Positions 1 to 10,669 of a stretch of DNA of 47,719 bases are shown one piece after another. The stretch comes from Cyclaneusma minus (Eukaryota; Ascomycota; Leotiomycetes; Marthamycetales; Marthamycetaceae): contig JAKZHN010000071.1 of assembly GCA_037179335.1 (NCBI GenBank), positions 1-47,719 on the forward strand, read 5' to 3'. A model generated the notes under the pieces. That model was given only the letters and a program-made list of their open reading frames with translations, ran no database searches and was not told the DNA's origin. Within the stretch, counting starts at the first letter, position 1, and every line of letters begins with the position of its first letter. Both the position numbers and the translations under genes were made by a program.

Positions 1-125
1 GGGGGGGGGACGACTGAGTGATAGGACTGCGTACGTGCGGATTTGAGAAGCTTGAAGGCCTCATGGACGTCAAGGTCTTCGGTCTCGTTTTGGACGCGCG
101 CAGCCGCAGATGAAGATTCCGCCAT
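1..125 (-). CDS. Partial gene: first exon of a small uncharacterised protein, cut by the window edge
   Basis: The ATG is at 123-125 and the first exon runs leftward to position 39 (29 codons, beginning MAESSSAAARVQ and ending EAFKLLKS). It is a paralogue of the gene at 818-1332: the same start context, the same EAFK(I/L)LK end and a matching intron beginning. The rest of the gene would lie left of the window. At the position where the paralogue has a GTACGT donor, this copy reads GCACGT, so it would need a GC-AG intron or a GTACGC donor four bases further on, which would change the reading phase. The visible intron ends in nine consecutive C (minus strand) at the window edge. Function unknown. 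Confidence 0.6.
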   Translation of the reverse strand, partial: MAESSSAAARVQNETEDLDVHEAFKLLKSARTQSYHSVVPP

Positions 126-817
126 TGTCTGCTTGAGTGGCGGTCTGTTGAAGTTGTAGCGAACTACTTGAAGGTTGTTTCAAGTTGCAGGTGAAGGTAC
201 GTTCAAGTTGAGCATGGTTCAGGCAAGAAAGCAGTGGATTAAATGGAGTTGCAGAAGGAAGAAGGGAAAAAATTGGAAGAGATGGTACTGGGAGAAATAC
301 AAAAATCTTGCGCTGCTCCCCAAAGGCGGCTGGAGAGCACCCTTAGTTGCTAAGCGAGGCAATAACTACCCGAATATATGATGTTGATCAGGTTCCCCGA
401 ATATCTTCACCTTCCCCAAACCTTCAACAAGAACCTCCAAAGACGCCATCATACGCAGGAACTCTCTGATCAAAACCCTGTCATCTATAGCTTCAACGTA
501 CCCCATATAACATTGCAGCCTTTACAATGGGATGATCAGTGCTGGTTTGCCTCTGATGAAAACCCCATCCGTTCGATGACAATTATGAACTGTAGAGCCC
601 TATGGGCCTGGAATAACCAGCCCTAGGAGAATGCTGAGTGTGCGAATCTCTTTATTGGTAATCCTAAACGGCTAAGAATGGAGAGAAGGGAGCCTGTGAA
701 GCTACAATTAGCGCCTTCTTAGGAAAGGGGTTCACTTGAGACGAGAGTAACTCTGAAGTTGTGAGAGAATAGTGTTTCTATTGAAACCAAAGAAAGCTCA
801 TGCGCCTTGTTGAGAAG
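126..817. other. Intergenic; upstream region of the first tandem copy
   Basis: No convincing gene. From 126 to about 368 the sequence aligns in patches with 1333 to about 1590, the region upstream of the second paralogue. Shared words include GTTGAAGTTG, GAGTTGCAGAAG and GTTGCTAAGCG against GTCGCTAAGCG, at a constant offset of about 1.21 kb. This is what remains of an old tandem segmental duplication. Open frames here lack coding character. Confidence 0.5.
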
Positions 818-1332
818 TTAAATCTCCGGGAAGCTGCTGCTACGTCTTCGACTTTGCTGACCCTTTTTCTCTTCTCTGGCCTGCTCCACCATGACCTCAA
901 TCTTGTCAGCTATGTCGAGCAACTGCGCAGCACGTATGCCCTCCTTTCCAAGCAATTCTCCAGCTCGTTCCAGCAGCGCCTTAGCAACATTCAGTTCAGA
1001 AGCAGAGGGCTTTTCCGATTTGATTCCCATCACAGTCTCGACGAGAACAGCCGTCTCTTGCACCTGACTATAGATGCGCTTTCCTTCGTCCCAGAGCTCT
1101 TCCATGGGTTTCAGTGCAGCATCATAGATGTAAGCGTTGTTTGGGTAGAACTCCTTGACATTGCACATGGCAACGGCGTAAGCCTGCGGATTGCTTAGTT
1201 AGTGATGGCATTGTGGCGAATGACTGAGGGATGGAACTGTGTACGTACGCATTTGAGGATTTTGAATGCCTCGCTGGAGTCGACATTGTTGGGGTCCTTA
1301 GCGCGCTCCCTGGCAGATGGTACGCCCTGCAT
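818..1332 (-). CDS. Small uncharacterised helical protein, two exons (149 aa)
   Basis: Exon 1 is 1249-1332 (ATG at 1330-1332, 28 codons). The 65 bp intron 1184-1248 has a GTACGT donor, a CTAAC branch-like motif and a CGCAG acceptor. Exon 2 is 818-1183. Spliced length is 450 bp, in frame. The product is charged and mostly helical in appearance, begins MQGVPSARERAKDPNN, has the segment ALKPMEELWDEGKRIYSQ and ends in a basic, serine-rich tail (KKGQQSRRRSSSF). There is no signal peptide, membrane segment or family I recognise. A paralogue starts at 125 on the same strand, so this is the second member of a tandem pair. The splice signals and the paralogous start support a real gene. Confidence 0.7.
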
Positions 1333-2537
1333 TGTTGCTTGAGTACCGTGTTGAAGTTGAAGTTGGTGGGTTGAAGTTGTTAGGTTGAGGTGGTGGATCG
1401 AGGTGGTGGATCGAGGTTGGTGGCTAAAGTTGGATATTGTCCAACGAAGCAAGTAGAGTTGCAGAAGAAAGAAAGGAAAGGATCGGACGAGGTGGTGCTG
1501 GGAGGTATTTCCAAAATCTCGCGCACCTCCGCATAAGAGCGACTGGCGGGGCGCGTCTTCGTCGCTAAGCGGTTGTGGTGGAAGCGAACCACCTTCCGTC
1601 AAATGTGATATAGCTGCTAGCGGGAGGTGAAGGGCATAAAAAGGCCGGAATGTGTGATGTCGACGCCCCCTCACTCTGCTGAGATACAACATCGTCTGTG
1701 GAGTGAAACTCTCACCGTTATCACTCACCATTCTATATCCAGCTCCGATATCAGAGTACAATATCAGAGTAGCTTTTGATACTAGCCTGGAAACAAGCTA
1801 ACCGGAAGAATTCTATCGCTGTTTCTGAGCCGCTAGGACTGGGGTAGGATATTCGAGGCAGTATCGAACTCTTAAAGAATATAAGTTAAAGCTGATGTTC
1901 AGGAATAGAGGATATGTTACAACTTTGACTTACAACCCACAATCCATGAAGACACCAAGTCCTCACGACTTTGACCCCCTTCGCGCGCGCTTAATATTGC
2001 GAGTTATAAAAAAAACTAATTACATACCTAGTTAAAAAGAGCTGGATCGAAATAGATAGGTGACGCTGCGCTGGCAAGTTACTGGGCGTTGGGTGGTGAT
2101 TAGACACCACATGACCGACGTCAGCTAACAGCTTCATCTGACCCCTCATTGCCAAGTCACCTGATATTCGTCACACGGTTTTTATCAGCCATGGGCCCAT
2201 GCGGCTCTCTTTGGCTTATGTTGTCAACGCTTACCTTATGTTCTGGGACTCGAATGCGCGGCGTTGTCTCCGAAGCTAGGGCCAACTGGTCATAGCCTCG
2301 ACCAGGGTGAACAGTCACTCTGAGGCAGCAACACCGCGATCTCGACTTCAATTCTTTCAGGGGCCCAGCCAGAGGCCGTGCCAGACGCAGAGCCTCCAGC
2401 GAGGGCTCTATGGACGAGGATGTGCAGATGTCTATGTTCTCTAGCAACTTGACCCAAGTTGACGAGAAAAAGCGTCAGCAGGACAGAGAAGCGCTACTTG
2501 CCGCTGCGCAGCGCAATGTCCGCGCAAGCCTTCACGG
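1333..2537. other. Intergenic, no gene supported
   Basis: The first 250 bp is the promoter side of the 818-1332 gene and contains three near-copies of GGTGGATCGAGGT around 1390-1425. The rest holds only open frames without start context, introns or recognisable domains. A GC-rich stretch at 2160-2450 is open on the minus strand for 96 codons but looks compositional. Confidence 0.4.
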
Positions 2538-3031
2538 TAATTGAGGGTTTGAAAACCGCCTTTCGCCGCCTTTCCTACCCCTTCTCAGGAAAGAGGGCAT
2601 CAGCAACCAGGGATAATTTTCAGCAACGCTAAAGGGGTGTCACGGATCAAAAAACGCTCCGCTCCAGCTTTAGTACAGTGTACAGAGCGTATTTTGGCCC
2701 GTGCCAGTATCCCAAATTGCTGTGTCGCACCCATGGTGATGGTGGTGGTCCGTGCGCCATGGTGGAATGCCCATACCCCCTGGCTCACCATGACCACCCT
2801 GCCTCAGGCTACGGCGCTAACCAGCCAGCTATAGCTTCAGCTGTAGCTGGCTGACCGCTGAACTTAACCATCTATCAATTACACTCTTTACTACCCCCTC
2901 TACGCTCTACGTTGCAACGTAACCGTCAAACCAGTTGACCCAACATGCTGAAAATTATCCCTGGTTGCTGAAGCCCTCTTTCTTGGAAAGGGTGGTGTAG
3001 GAAAGAAAGGCGGTCTTCAGACCCTCAATTA
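2538..3031. mobile_element. 490 bp MITE-like element with long inverted repeats and TA duplication
   Basis: The element is 2540-3029, flanked on both sides by TA (2538-2539 and 3030-3031). Its termini are imperfect inverted repeats of about 80 bp: the left starts ATTGAGGGTTTGAAAACCGC, and the complement of the right starts ATTGAGGGTCTGAAGACCGC. They continue through CCTTTC, GAGGGC(A/T)TCAGCAACC and AGGGATAATTTTCAGCA. The middle carries a hairpin at 2822-2853 (15 bp arms, one mismatch, two-base loop). No transposase is encoded. A TA target is typical of Tc1/mariner/pogo (Fot1-like) elements, so this is probably a non-autonomous member. The family assignment is inferred. Confidence 0.8.
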
Positions 3032-3483
3032 TGGATGAACGTGTTTTTGCGGATACTGGCAAAGTGGCACCATCGCTGTGGAACGATTTAAAGCTCAAAG
3101 TCCAACAAGCGGCACCTTAACCATTGAACTCTCCGTCAACCAAGTCCGGGCTGCATGACAACGTGTCTATTTACAACCGATTTGTGGTTACATGAAAGCG
3201 CCAATAAACATAATGTGCTCGAGCAAAACTCAAACCTGCTCTGGTCAAGGGACTTGCGCAGTTTGGAACGGCACGTTCCCGAACCTGACGAACAGGTTGG
3301 AGTAGCTTCTGAAATCCAATGAGCTTGACTCAGGGGATATTGTGGGCCGTAATCATCCGAACCGTCGTGCTGACGGCGAGATAGGGGCATATACGAAGTA
3401 TATAATAGAGACCTCACTCGGTCTTCAATCACCTTTGAAGTTCTACACTCACTCTTGCTACTCCTTCATTCCACTTCCAGACC
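3032..3483. other. Intergenic, promoter side of the secreted protein gene
   Basis: No gene supported. A 98-codon minus-strand frame at 3136-3432 has no recognisable product. TATATAATAG near 3399 and the pyrimidine-rich stretch just before the ATG at 3484 could serve the following gene. Confidence 0.35.
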
Positions 3484-4140
3484 ATGAAGTCCTCCATCAT
3501 CGCCTTAGGCGCATGCCTAACCGCCTTCTCCAACGCAGTAACCATGACACACTACAAGGCCACCCCAGACGTCGATGCAGGCTTTGAAGCTTACCTCAAA
3601 GCGTACCTCCCCTCCCCCGTCCTCCCCCATTCCATCCCATCTGATTCCCACTCACTCACACAATCCCCAGCCTCTACGGCTCAGCCGAAGACACCTCCGC
3701 AACAACAACCTTCTCAGACTACTTCACCACCGACGGACAACTCATCGTCCTCGCCAACACAGCCACTGGAGCTAAGGAGATCATTGCTCTCAAACAAGAG
3801 TTGCTTCCTTATGAAGGACCCAAGCATTGGGATCACCGTCCGGGCGCTACAAGCGTTGCTTCCAACCCCACGGACAGCAAGACGTATCTGGTCCAGGGCG
3901 TGATTCAGACTACGTATGATGGTGGGAATTGTAGTCAGGCTGTGTGAGTATTCGTGTTTTTTTTAAATCAATATCCCGGGGCCGGGCTGATAGAAATACT
4001 GCAGCTATTCGACGCGATTTACGGTTGGGAAGGTGGATGGTACGGTGCAGCTTGTGCCTCATAATGGGCATTTGATCAAGTATGATGATTTTCTCGTAGA
4101 TCCGCCGACTAGCCCGACGGATATTCCGTGTGAAAAGTGA
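3484..4140 (+). CDS. Small secreted protein, NTF2/SnoaL-like fold (175 aa)
   Basis: Three exons: 3484-3602, 3671-3943 and 4005-4140. The introns are 68 bp (GTACCT...CCCCAG) and 61 bp (GTGAGT...TGCAG). Spliced length is 528 bp with phases that join cleanly. Residues 1 to about 18 (MKSSIIALGACLTAFSNA) form a signal peptide. The body has an NTF2/SnoaL-like layout: a helix followed by FSDYFTTDGQLIVLANTATG, then GAKEIIALKQ, a KHWDHRP segment, and alternating strands ending near RFTVGKVDGTVQLVPHNGH. A conserved catalytic set cannot be named, so any enzyme activity is open. It is tail to tail with the GH47 gene, 227 bp apart. Reading unspliced through exon 2 gives a less natural frame, which supports the splicing. 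The fold call is from pattern only. Confidence 0.75.
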
Positions 4141-4367
4141 GAGTTCTGATGTTGGAAATGAGGGATCTCAATCCTGGATCGAAGCAATTAGTAATATTCC
4201 AAATGACTGGAAGGAATCCAAGTGATGGGGATCAACGAGAGTTCAAATATCATGTCTCATTGTCCCGTCTATGCATCAACAAAAGCATGCCGTCTCACTG
4301 TAACGCCCATATCATCCCCCAAACCACTCCCCCGCTTCACCTCCTCCGCAGCCATCCCAACTCCTGT
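4141..4367. repeat. Short convergent intergenic spacer with about 19-nt degenerate repeats
   Basis: The segment around 4185-4240 contains units such as AATATTCCAAATGACTGGAA and AATCCAAGTGATGGGG. These match the degenerate repeat of about 19 nt seen at 27001-27130, 36290-36420, 37640-37720 and 38165-38330. The rest is the joint 3' region of two convergent genes. Confidence 0.5.
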
Positions 4368-6135
4368 TCATTTATATAACTGCGGCCCAGCAATCTTAAA
4401 CGGATGCGCCTCCGTGTTAAACACCCAAGTGTTCGACCCCTGATAATTGACATCATATTCCGCGTCCTATAAATCATACGTCAGCTACATCTTCTTTCAC
4501 AGGCCGCATCCTCGAGGTCATCCAGGGGGCAAAGGGATGGAAGGGGACTCAAACTCACCGGGGCGAATATCAAATAACAGTACTTCAGCACTTCCGCAAA
4601 GAAGAAGCTATCCTGGAAATCATTCTTCGGCCCCCCACCCACCTCATCCACCCTCGTCAACTCCGCATACCCAGCGCCATCATGACAGCTTGCATTGATC
4701 GACATGTAAGCTTCCCAAGCATAGTCCTGATATTTCGTGTCGCCCGTAATACGGTATGCGTAGTAGATACTCTCTAGTACTTCGGGCCGCAAAATGTAGT
4801 CGGAGCTCGTAATGTAGAATCCGTTATCCTTGTAGAAGGTTGTTTGGTTGGCAGGCGGGAGGTCCACGGCTGTCGTGTTCGTCCCGTTTGCTGGTAGCCA
4901 TTCGAATACTTCGGGACCGATTCCCGAGGCGTCGGCGTAGTAGGTTTGGTAACAGCCTTCGGTGAGCGCGATGCCGTAGTCGATGTATTTCTGCTCGTTG
5001 AGGACCATTCCACCAAGCAAGAAATTTCCACCTGCGAAACACGCCAAGTGCTCGCTGTAGTACTGCAGAGTCGTATTTTCATACGCAGCCATGAATGTCA
5101 GATCCGGACGCGACGAAGGGTGCGATTTCAAGTGTTCAATGGACGAATCTGCAGCCAGTACCCAGCGGTCTTTGTAAGAGCTGAAGCGCGTCGGGTCGTA
5201 TATGTACATCTTGAGCAGGTATTCGTAGTAGCTGTCGTCGCCGCCGACCCAACCGCCCTCGGCGTCTTCGAAGAGGCCGGTGGTGATGTTGACGTAGGTG
5301 CCTTCAAGGCCGGGGAAGGGCTCGGAGAAAGGAGGCGCGTACTTGGGGTTGTTGAGGTAGGATTGCGCTTTTTGGGTCAATTCGCCATATGAGGCGTTGC
5401 CGCTCAAGTCGGAGAGATGGGTCCATTCGAGGACGAGAGTACCGATCGTTGCGAGGCCATTGTCGGTTGCGCCATCGTCCGTCTTGTTGACTATGAAGAG
5501 GTTGTTGTGAGGGATTCCGGTGGGGGTGTCGAAAGAGTAGGCGAGGTTGTTTGCGAGGCGTTCGGCTTGCTTCAGAAGCAGGTCGACGTTGGTTGTGTTC
5601 TCTGCCATGGAGGCCAATGGACCTTTGAGGAGATCATAGCCTAGGGGCATCAGTTCGGTCTTCCTTCAACTTGCCAGCAGACTTACCAGCCAGCATTCCT
5701 CCAATATATCTTATCGTTGTTTCAAAGAGAGATGTTTCGGATGCAGTGCAGTCGTAGTCGATGGTGGGGATATAGTCCAGAATAATATTGGCAATATCTT
5801 TCTGGCCCATCACTAGGGCAGTACTGAAAGCATCAACAGCACTCGCACCCCATCCTGAACTACATGATCCAGTCAGTACTGAGTTCTGGCAGACATCATG
5901 TCGCCAAAACTTACAAACTGTCACTGAAGTTCATCGCGATCGGGTGAAGCTCATCATGAGGAAAGGCATATTTGTAATACCCATCCCAGCCAATCCTGAA
6001 AGTCTGAACGACGGCATCGGCGCGCTCCTGGTTCGTAGTCGTTTGTCTTTTGTTGAATGGTCTCTGTTGCGGATGCGCCGAAGCCGTAGAAACCACAGCT
6101 GCCAGGACGGGCAGAGAAGTTAGAGAATAACGCAT
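4368..6135 (-). CDS. Secreted class I alpha-1,2-mannosidase, glycoside hydrolase family 47 (524 aa)
   Basis: Hydrolyses terminal alpha-1,2-linked mannose from N-glycans (inverting, calcium-dependent); the signal peptide suggests secretion. Exons on the minus strand are 5915-6135, 5687-5859, 4559-5640 and 4368-4466. The introns (55, 46 and 92 bp) all have GTAAGT or GTGAGT donors and TAG acceptors. Spliced length is 1575 bp, in frame. Residues 1-20 are a signal peptide (MRYSLTSLPVLAAVVSTASA). GH47 hallmarks in order are GWDGYYKYAFPHDEL, SGWGASAVDAFSTALVMG, ETTIRYIGGMLAGYDLL, LACFAGGNFLLGG, RPEVLES (about 416-422, with a conserved acidic residue), GDTKYQDYAWEAY, SFFFAEVLKY and the calcium-binding NTEAHP (509-514) near the C-terminus. 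Length matches secreted fungal family members of about 510 aa. No lesion is seen, so it is probably active. Confidence 0.93.
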
Positions 6136-7199
6136 GATGAACGACCAATACTCGCTGTTCTATAACATGGGGAGACGAGAGAGAGAGAGAAGAGAACTCA
6201 GTCAAGACCAACCTTTCGCAAATCAGCTCAGCGGACATCGGGGAGCGAGCCTACTTATCCTGAGAAAGGAAGGGCAGCTATGGAGTAACCAGGTAGGAGA
6301 TAAGGTTCGTCTGCAGGCAGCGGCAAGTCAAAAGCCGGCCAGTAGATTGGACGTACGGATGTCTTGTGAACTCAGGGACTTTGAGCACTTGCACAGGGCA
6401 TCAGGCGGGGAACATGCAGTTTGATGAAAAAGGATGCATTTGGAACAGATCAGATGGGTAGATCGCCGAAGGGAGCAAGCGGTGTGAACTATGCTTCTCA
6501 CCTGCCCCTGCCGAGAGAAGCCTCCGGGGCAAAGCCGTAGACTCGACGTGATGATTCGCCAGCTTGGAGCTTGTCAACATATGGTGAAGACACATGGTTT
6601 GTACGAACTGCCTCTTCGGGACGGGAAAGGCGGGGAGGTACAAGAGTTGAGGACTGGTACTTGTATACTTGCTCGCTTGATAGTAACGTTGTACGTGTGT
6701 TGCGTCTTTGAGGCGCATTGCACAGGGCTTGCCTTGCTGTACCACCTCTGAATCAGCAGACTGGAGGCGTGACATCGCTTGGAGAGGGCATTCGAGTGGA
6801 TATGGCCGAGTACGACGTGCGGTCGGGATGCTGCAGATTCGCAAAGCATGGCAGAAGACGGTGGGCGGGCGGGCGGTTGCGACTTGCTTTCAGCTGCTGC
6901 TCCATGTATGAGTGGTGGTGGGAAGGAAGAAGGGCCCACGATTAAAGTCAATTCTGGGTGAGTGGAAATTGTAAATCAAAGTCTACCAGACGCTTGGACC
7001 ACTTCCGGCTCCCGCAATCCGGCTCCCGCAATCCGGCTCCCGCAATTCGGCCCGCCTCAGCCACACCCGCCACAGTATCTCCGCAATTCGGCGGCGCCTG
7101 ACTACGCAACCCACGAGACGACCATCGATGTCTCTGATATGTCTTGGAATCCTTGGGATTCTGGATCACTTGAAGATATTGGAAACCGACAGGGCGTGC
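6136..7199. other. Intergenic between GH47 and GNAT genes
   Basis: No gene supported. Several open frames of 60-147 codons overlap on both strands without domain or intron evidence. A short (GA)n tract is at 6176-6194. Three exact copies of the 14-mer CCGGCTCCCGCAAT lie at 7005-7046. Confidence 0.4.
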
Positions 7200-7819
7200 T
7201 CACGCACTCGCCCCGGCCTCCCCATCTGTGACCAGATGCTTGTAAAACCAAACGCCGGTATGTCGACTGCCATCCACAGGATGGATCCCATACCATGGTA
7301 TTTTCCCGCACTACACAATCTCTCATCAGGCATTCATCCGGGAAAGGAAACGAAACAAAGAGCAAGATCACCGACCTCGATATATCCCAAACTTGGATAG
7401 AGTTTGTCAGCGGCAGCACTTCCCACGATAGTATCCAGCAGCAACAACGTCCTCCCCTTCTCCCTAGCAACATCTTCCAACTTCCCCATCAACCCCCTCG
7501 CAATGCCTCGTTTTCGAAAGTCGGGAGAGACCAGTAACTTCGCCACATTGGCTCGAAAGTTTCCAGTTTCTGAGTCTTGTGGTTCGAGAATCACGCAACC
7601 GGCGAGCTTTTCCGATTCTAAGGAGATGATGAGGGTTTGCCGGCGAACTGTAGCGGCGTCTAGTTGATTTTGCCAATACCGGACCATCTTTTCGCGATCG
7701 AAAGGCGGCAGGAAACTCATGATCGCACCGTCGTGCTCTATGCATGCTATGTGGAGGTCGACGAGGTCTTGTGCTGCCACGAGTGCGTGGTGTTTGGAAG
7801 ACTCCCAGATTTGGATCAT
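7200..7819 (-). CDS. GNAT-family N-acetyltransferase (184 aa)
   Basis: Predicted acetyl-CoA-dependent acyltransferase; substrate unknown. Exon 1 is 7376-7819 and exon 2 is 7200-7310; the intron is 65 bp with a weak GTCGGT donor and a TGTAG acceptor. Spliced length is 555 bp, in frame. The start is set at the ATG of MIQIWESSKHH because GNAT homology begins there; an open frame continues 46 codons upstream without domain signal. Motifs are DLHIACIEHDGAIMSFLPPF, LIISLESEKLAGCVIL (central strands), VAKLLVSPDFRKRGIARGLM (motif A with the R/K-RGIARG acetyl-CoA loop), GRTLLLLDTIVGSAAADKLY (motif B) and, after splicing, the usual ending with WYGIHPVDG and GVWFYKHL. The C-terminal motif is recovered only in the spliced frame. 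A single cytosolic enzyme; neighbours give no clue to substrate. Confidence 0.85.
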
Positions 7820-8165
7820 GTTTGCTGTGGATGGGAGAGTGGCGAGTAAGGGCTTCGGTAAGGTATGAATGAGGCGATGTTGGTGATGTGGAAAGACAGT
7901 GGTGAACGGAGTCTTGATAGAGTTTTTGAGACAAGCTGACTCACGGTCGTGGAGCACAACGCTTCATTGGAAGGGTACAATGTTGGGGGCCAAGATACAT
8001 GTATCGCATTCGGATTTCTCCGAAGCAGCCGATGTATCCGATTTCAATGATGGATGAGACCCACATGTTTGGGGGCTGATCCGAGATGGTTTGTGAGTCT
8101 GGGAAACTGTCTGGATACAGTCTACAGTCTTCGGTTTCCAGATGCTTTAGGAACACTGCATATGA
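7820..8165. other. Intergenic up to the transposon insertion
   Basis: Normal-composition sequence between the GNAT start and the insertion site. It continues on the other side of the transposon at 27001 as AT-richer single-copy or minisatellite-like sequence. No gene supported. Confidence 0.4.
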
Positions 8166-8173
8166 TTGGAAAT
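8166..8173 (+). repeat. Target-site duplication of the large hAT element, left copy
   Basis: TTGGAAAT immediately before the left inverted terminus. The identical octamer follows the right terminus at 26993-27000. An 8 bp duplication is diagnostic of hAT transposition. Confidence 0.95.
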
Positions 8174-8191
8174 CAGTGTGGGGGAAACTAA
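8174..8191 (+). repeat. Left terminal inverted repeat of the large hAT
   Basis: CAGTGTGGGGGAAACTAA, perfectly complementary to 26975-26992. It resembles the CAGGGTACGGGAAACTAA terminus of the 895 bp element at 29126-30020. Confidence 0.95.
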
Positions 8192-10129
8192 GTGACAAAA
8201 ACTAAACTTTAGTTTAAAAATTTTAGTTTATCTAAATTAAAAAGCTTTTAAATTTTTAAATAATTTTTAATTTATTTTTAATTTTAGGGGATTTTAAAAT
8301 AGCTAATAATAAAGTGCTAAAATGGGTTTTATATAATTGGAAATCCATTGGTCAAATAATTATTTATATTTTAGAAATATCAATTTTAATCCGATTTTAA
8401 TAAAAAAATATTTTATAAATACGCAATTAAATAATTATTAATATAATAATAAAGCAATAATTTTTTTTATTAGCTTGCTATATATTGGAATATAAATTCT
8501 TAATGCTGCAATCCCTGGTTAATAGCTAAAATATAATATTTCGCAGCCATTTAAATAACTGCAAATCCGATAATAATAGCCTATAATGCAATAGCCAAGG
8601 GCTGTTTTCCAATATATTTTTAATATTTGCTTTAAAAGCGCATTTTAAAGAAAAATACTATATAAAAATTAATTAAATAGCCGCTTAACAATATTGAAAA
8701 ATATGCTATAATTAGTAAATATTTGGAAATTCTTGCAGTTTTTGCTGTAGATTTTAGAATAAAATATTTAAAATATTTTAATTAATAAAAAACCCATAAA
8801 AATTCGTATTTTATATATGATTTTATATCCAATAGGCAGTTACTATAGCTATAATTTAAAAATAGTTTTTTTATTTAAAAATTTAATTTTAAAATTTACT
8901 TTTTTTAAAAAAAATTTAAGCTATATTTTTATTTAGTATTATTTTTTAAAGCCCAAAATCGCTAAAATACCGCTGCTAAAATGGGAATTTTATTTTGCCA
9001 AAAAAAATCTGGTTTTTCGTACAAAAATAGCTGATTTAAATAGAAATCCCAATTTTTTTAAAATCATTTGCTCTCAAATTGGCTATTAGATTAAAAAACC
9101 AATAATTTATAATATTATAATTTCCACAATTTTCAATTAAAAATCCAAATTATTGGAAACGCTATTATATACTATAAAAAATGCCATTCAAATATTCCTA
9201 TAAATGCTAAAAATAAATAAAATCGCCTTCTTGCAAACGGCCAGCCCTTTATATTTTTTTAGAAATTCTTTTCAATGCCTAATACTAATTTTAACCATAT
9301 TTGCTACTAAAAATTGCTTATAGCTTTTATTATAAATTGCCAATTATTTATAAAACTTATTAAATAAAATTCCTATAAAACCTATATAGATATTTATCTA
9401 TTTTTTTATATTAATTAAAATGGCTATACTAAAGCTATAATTTAGCTTTAATATAGCTATTTTGATTCAGAATAATTAATTTAATTTAATTATTTAGAAA
9501 ATTTCTAAATTCCCGTATATGCATTATTAATTAAATTATTTTTGCCTTTAATATTGCTAAATAATATTAAATGGCAAAGGCTAAATTGAAAAACCGTTTT
9601 TAAATATATATTAAATATAAAAAAAATTGCTTTAATTATAAATTATTAGAAAAAAAAATTACTGCTTTAATGGTCTATTATACCAATTATAAATAAAAAT
9701 CCTATATTAAAATTTTTAATATAAAAGCTATTATTTTCTGTTTTTAAAATATTTATTTAATTATTTTTTAGCTTTTAAAGCTGGAGCAAGCCAAATATAA
9801 CGGTCTATATTTAAAAAATTGCCAATTCGAAATTATTAATAATTATAATATTGCTAGCGCTATTTTAGCTATATATTATAACAATGCTTTTTTAAATAAT
9901 AATTTAATTAAATAATTTAAAAAAAAATTCAAACCTATTATAATAAAATGCTATTTAATATTTACCAGCCATGGCCCTTTTTTGCTGGAACAAAAAATTT
10001 ATACTATATAATACATATTATTAATTTTGCTGCTTAGAATTTAATAAAATTATTTAATACTAAATTTAAAAAAAAATTAAAATACAAAATTAAAAAAAAA
10101 ATTAAATTAAATATATTATTTATGTCTTT
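8192..10129 (+). pseudogene. Left arm of the hAT element, RIP-eroded, probably including the transposase N-terminus
   Basis: AT-rich throughout with no frame open beyond chance. The hAT transposase must start somewhere here because its middle part is recognisable from 10670 onward, but the N-terminal zinc-finger (BED-type) region cannot be read with confidence. Short AT-rich inverted words near the left end (ACTAAACTTTAGTTTA) fit the subterminal repeats common in hAT elements. Confidence 0.5.
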
Positions 10130-10546
10130 ATAGATCACCACATGCAAGATAGAAGAGAATACTCATTTCCAACGTCTTATTCCGTAAATGCCAGGCACAG
10201 CCAATGGCCTTGAGCTTTGTCAGCCGGCCAGAGGGCCAGGGGGGCTTTGCTCTTCAGCTTTGAGGGCATTCAGAGCTTAGCTGGCTTTCCTGGAGCCCTG
10301 GGGCTGGCGGGCTTAAGGCTGGTCGGCCGTAACGCTATGTAGTGGTTTATGTATAAGGGAGGCGGGCGGGAGAATTAAATAAAGCTGGCGGCCGGTTTGC
10401 AAAAAGTGTTGCTGGAGAGAGGAGATGGAGGCTTTCCAAAAACTCAATTTGTGCGCTCTTGGCTAGCCAAGAGCTCCGTGCGTTCCTACGCACGTGACTG
10501 ACCGACCGCCAGCTGATCTCCTGATATAAAACCCAACCAAAGAAAA
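10130..10546. other. GC-normal island inside the RIP-degraded hAT arm
   Basis: About 415 bp of ordinary or GC-rich composition with sharp edges, in the middle of AT-only sequence. It includes a perfect 18 bp palindrome CTCTTGGCTAGCCAAGAG around 10457-10474, a small inverted repeat GTGCGTTCCTACGCAC just after it, and TATAAAA near 10525. A 67-codon minus-strand frame is present but has no recognisable product. No clear terminal repeats or target duplication were found. It escaped RIP, so it is either single-copy captured sequence, a short element below the RIP length threshold, or an insertion made after RIP. Confidence 0.55.
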
Positions 10547-10669
10547 CCATGCTTTTAATAGAATGCTTTTAAAAATCCGCTATTGTATTTACGCTTTTAG
10601 AAATAAAAGGCTTTTTAAAAAATACTGCAAAAAAATTTGCCAAAAAAAAATTAAATGTAAAAAGAATTT

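Noticed and set aside
2157..2447. 96-codon minus-strand frame
   Set aside because: No introns, domain or paralogue; GC-rich composition alone explains it.
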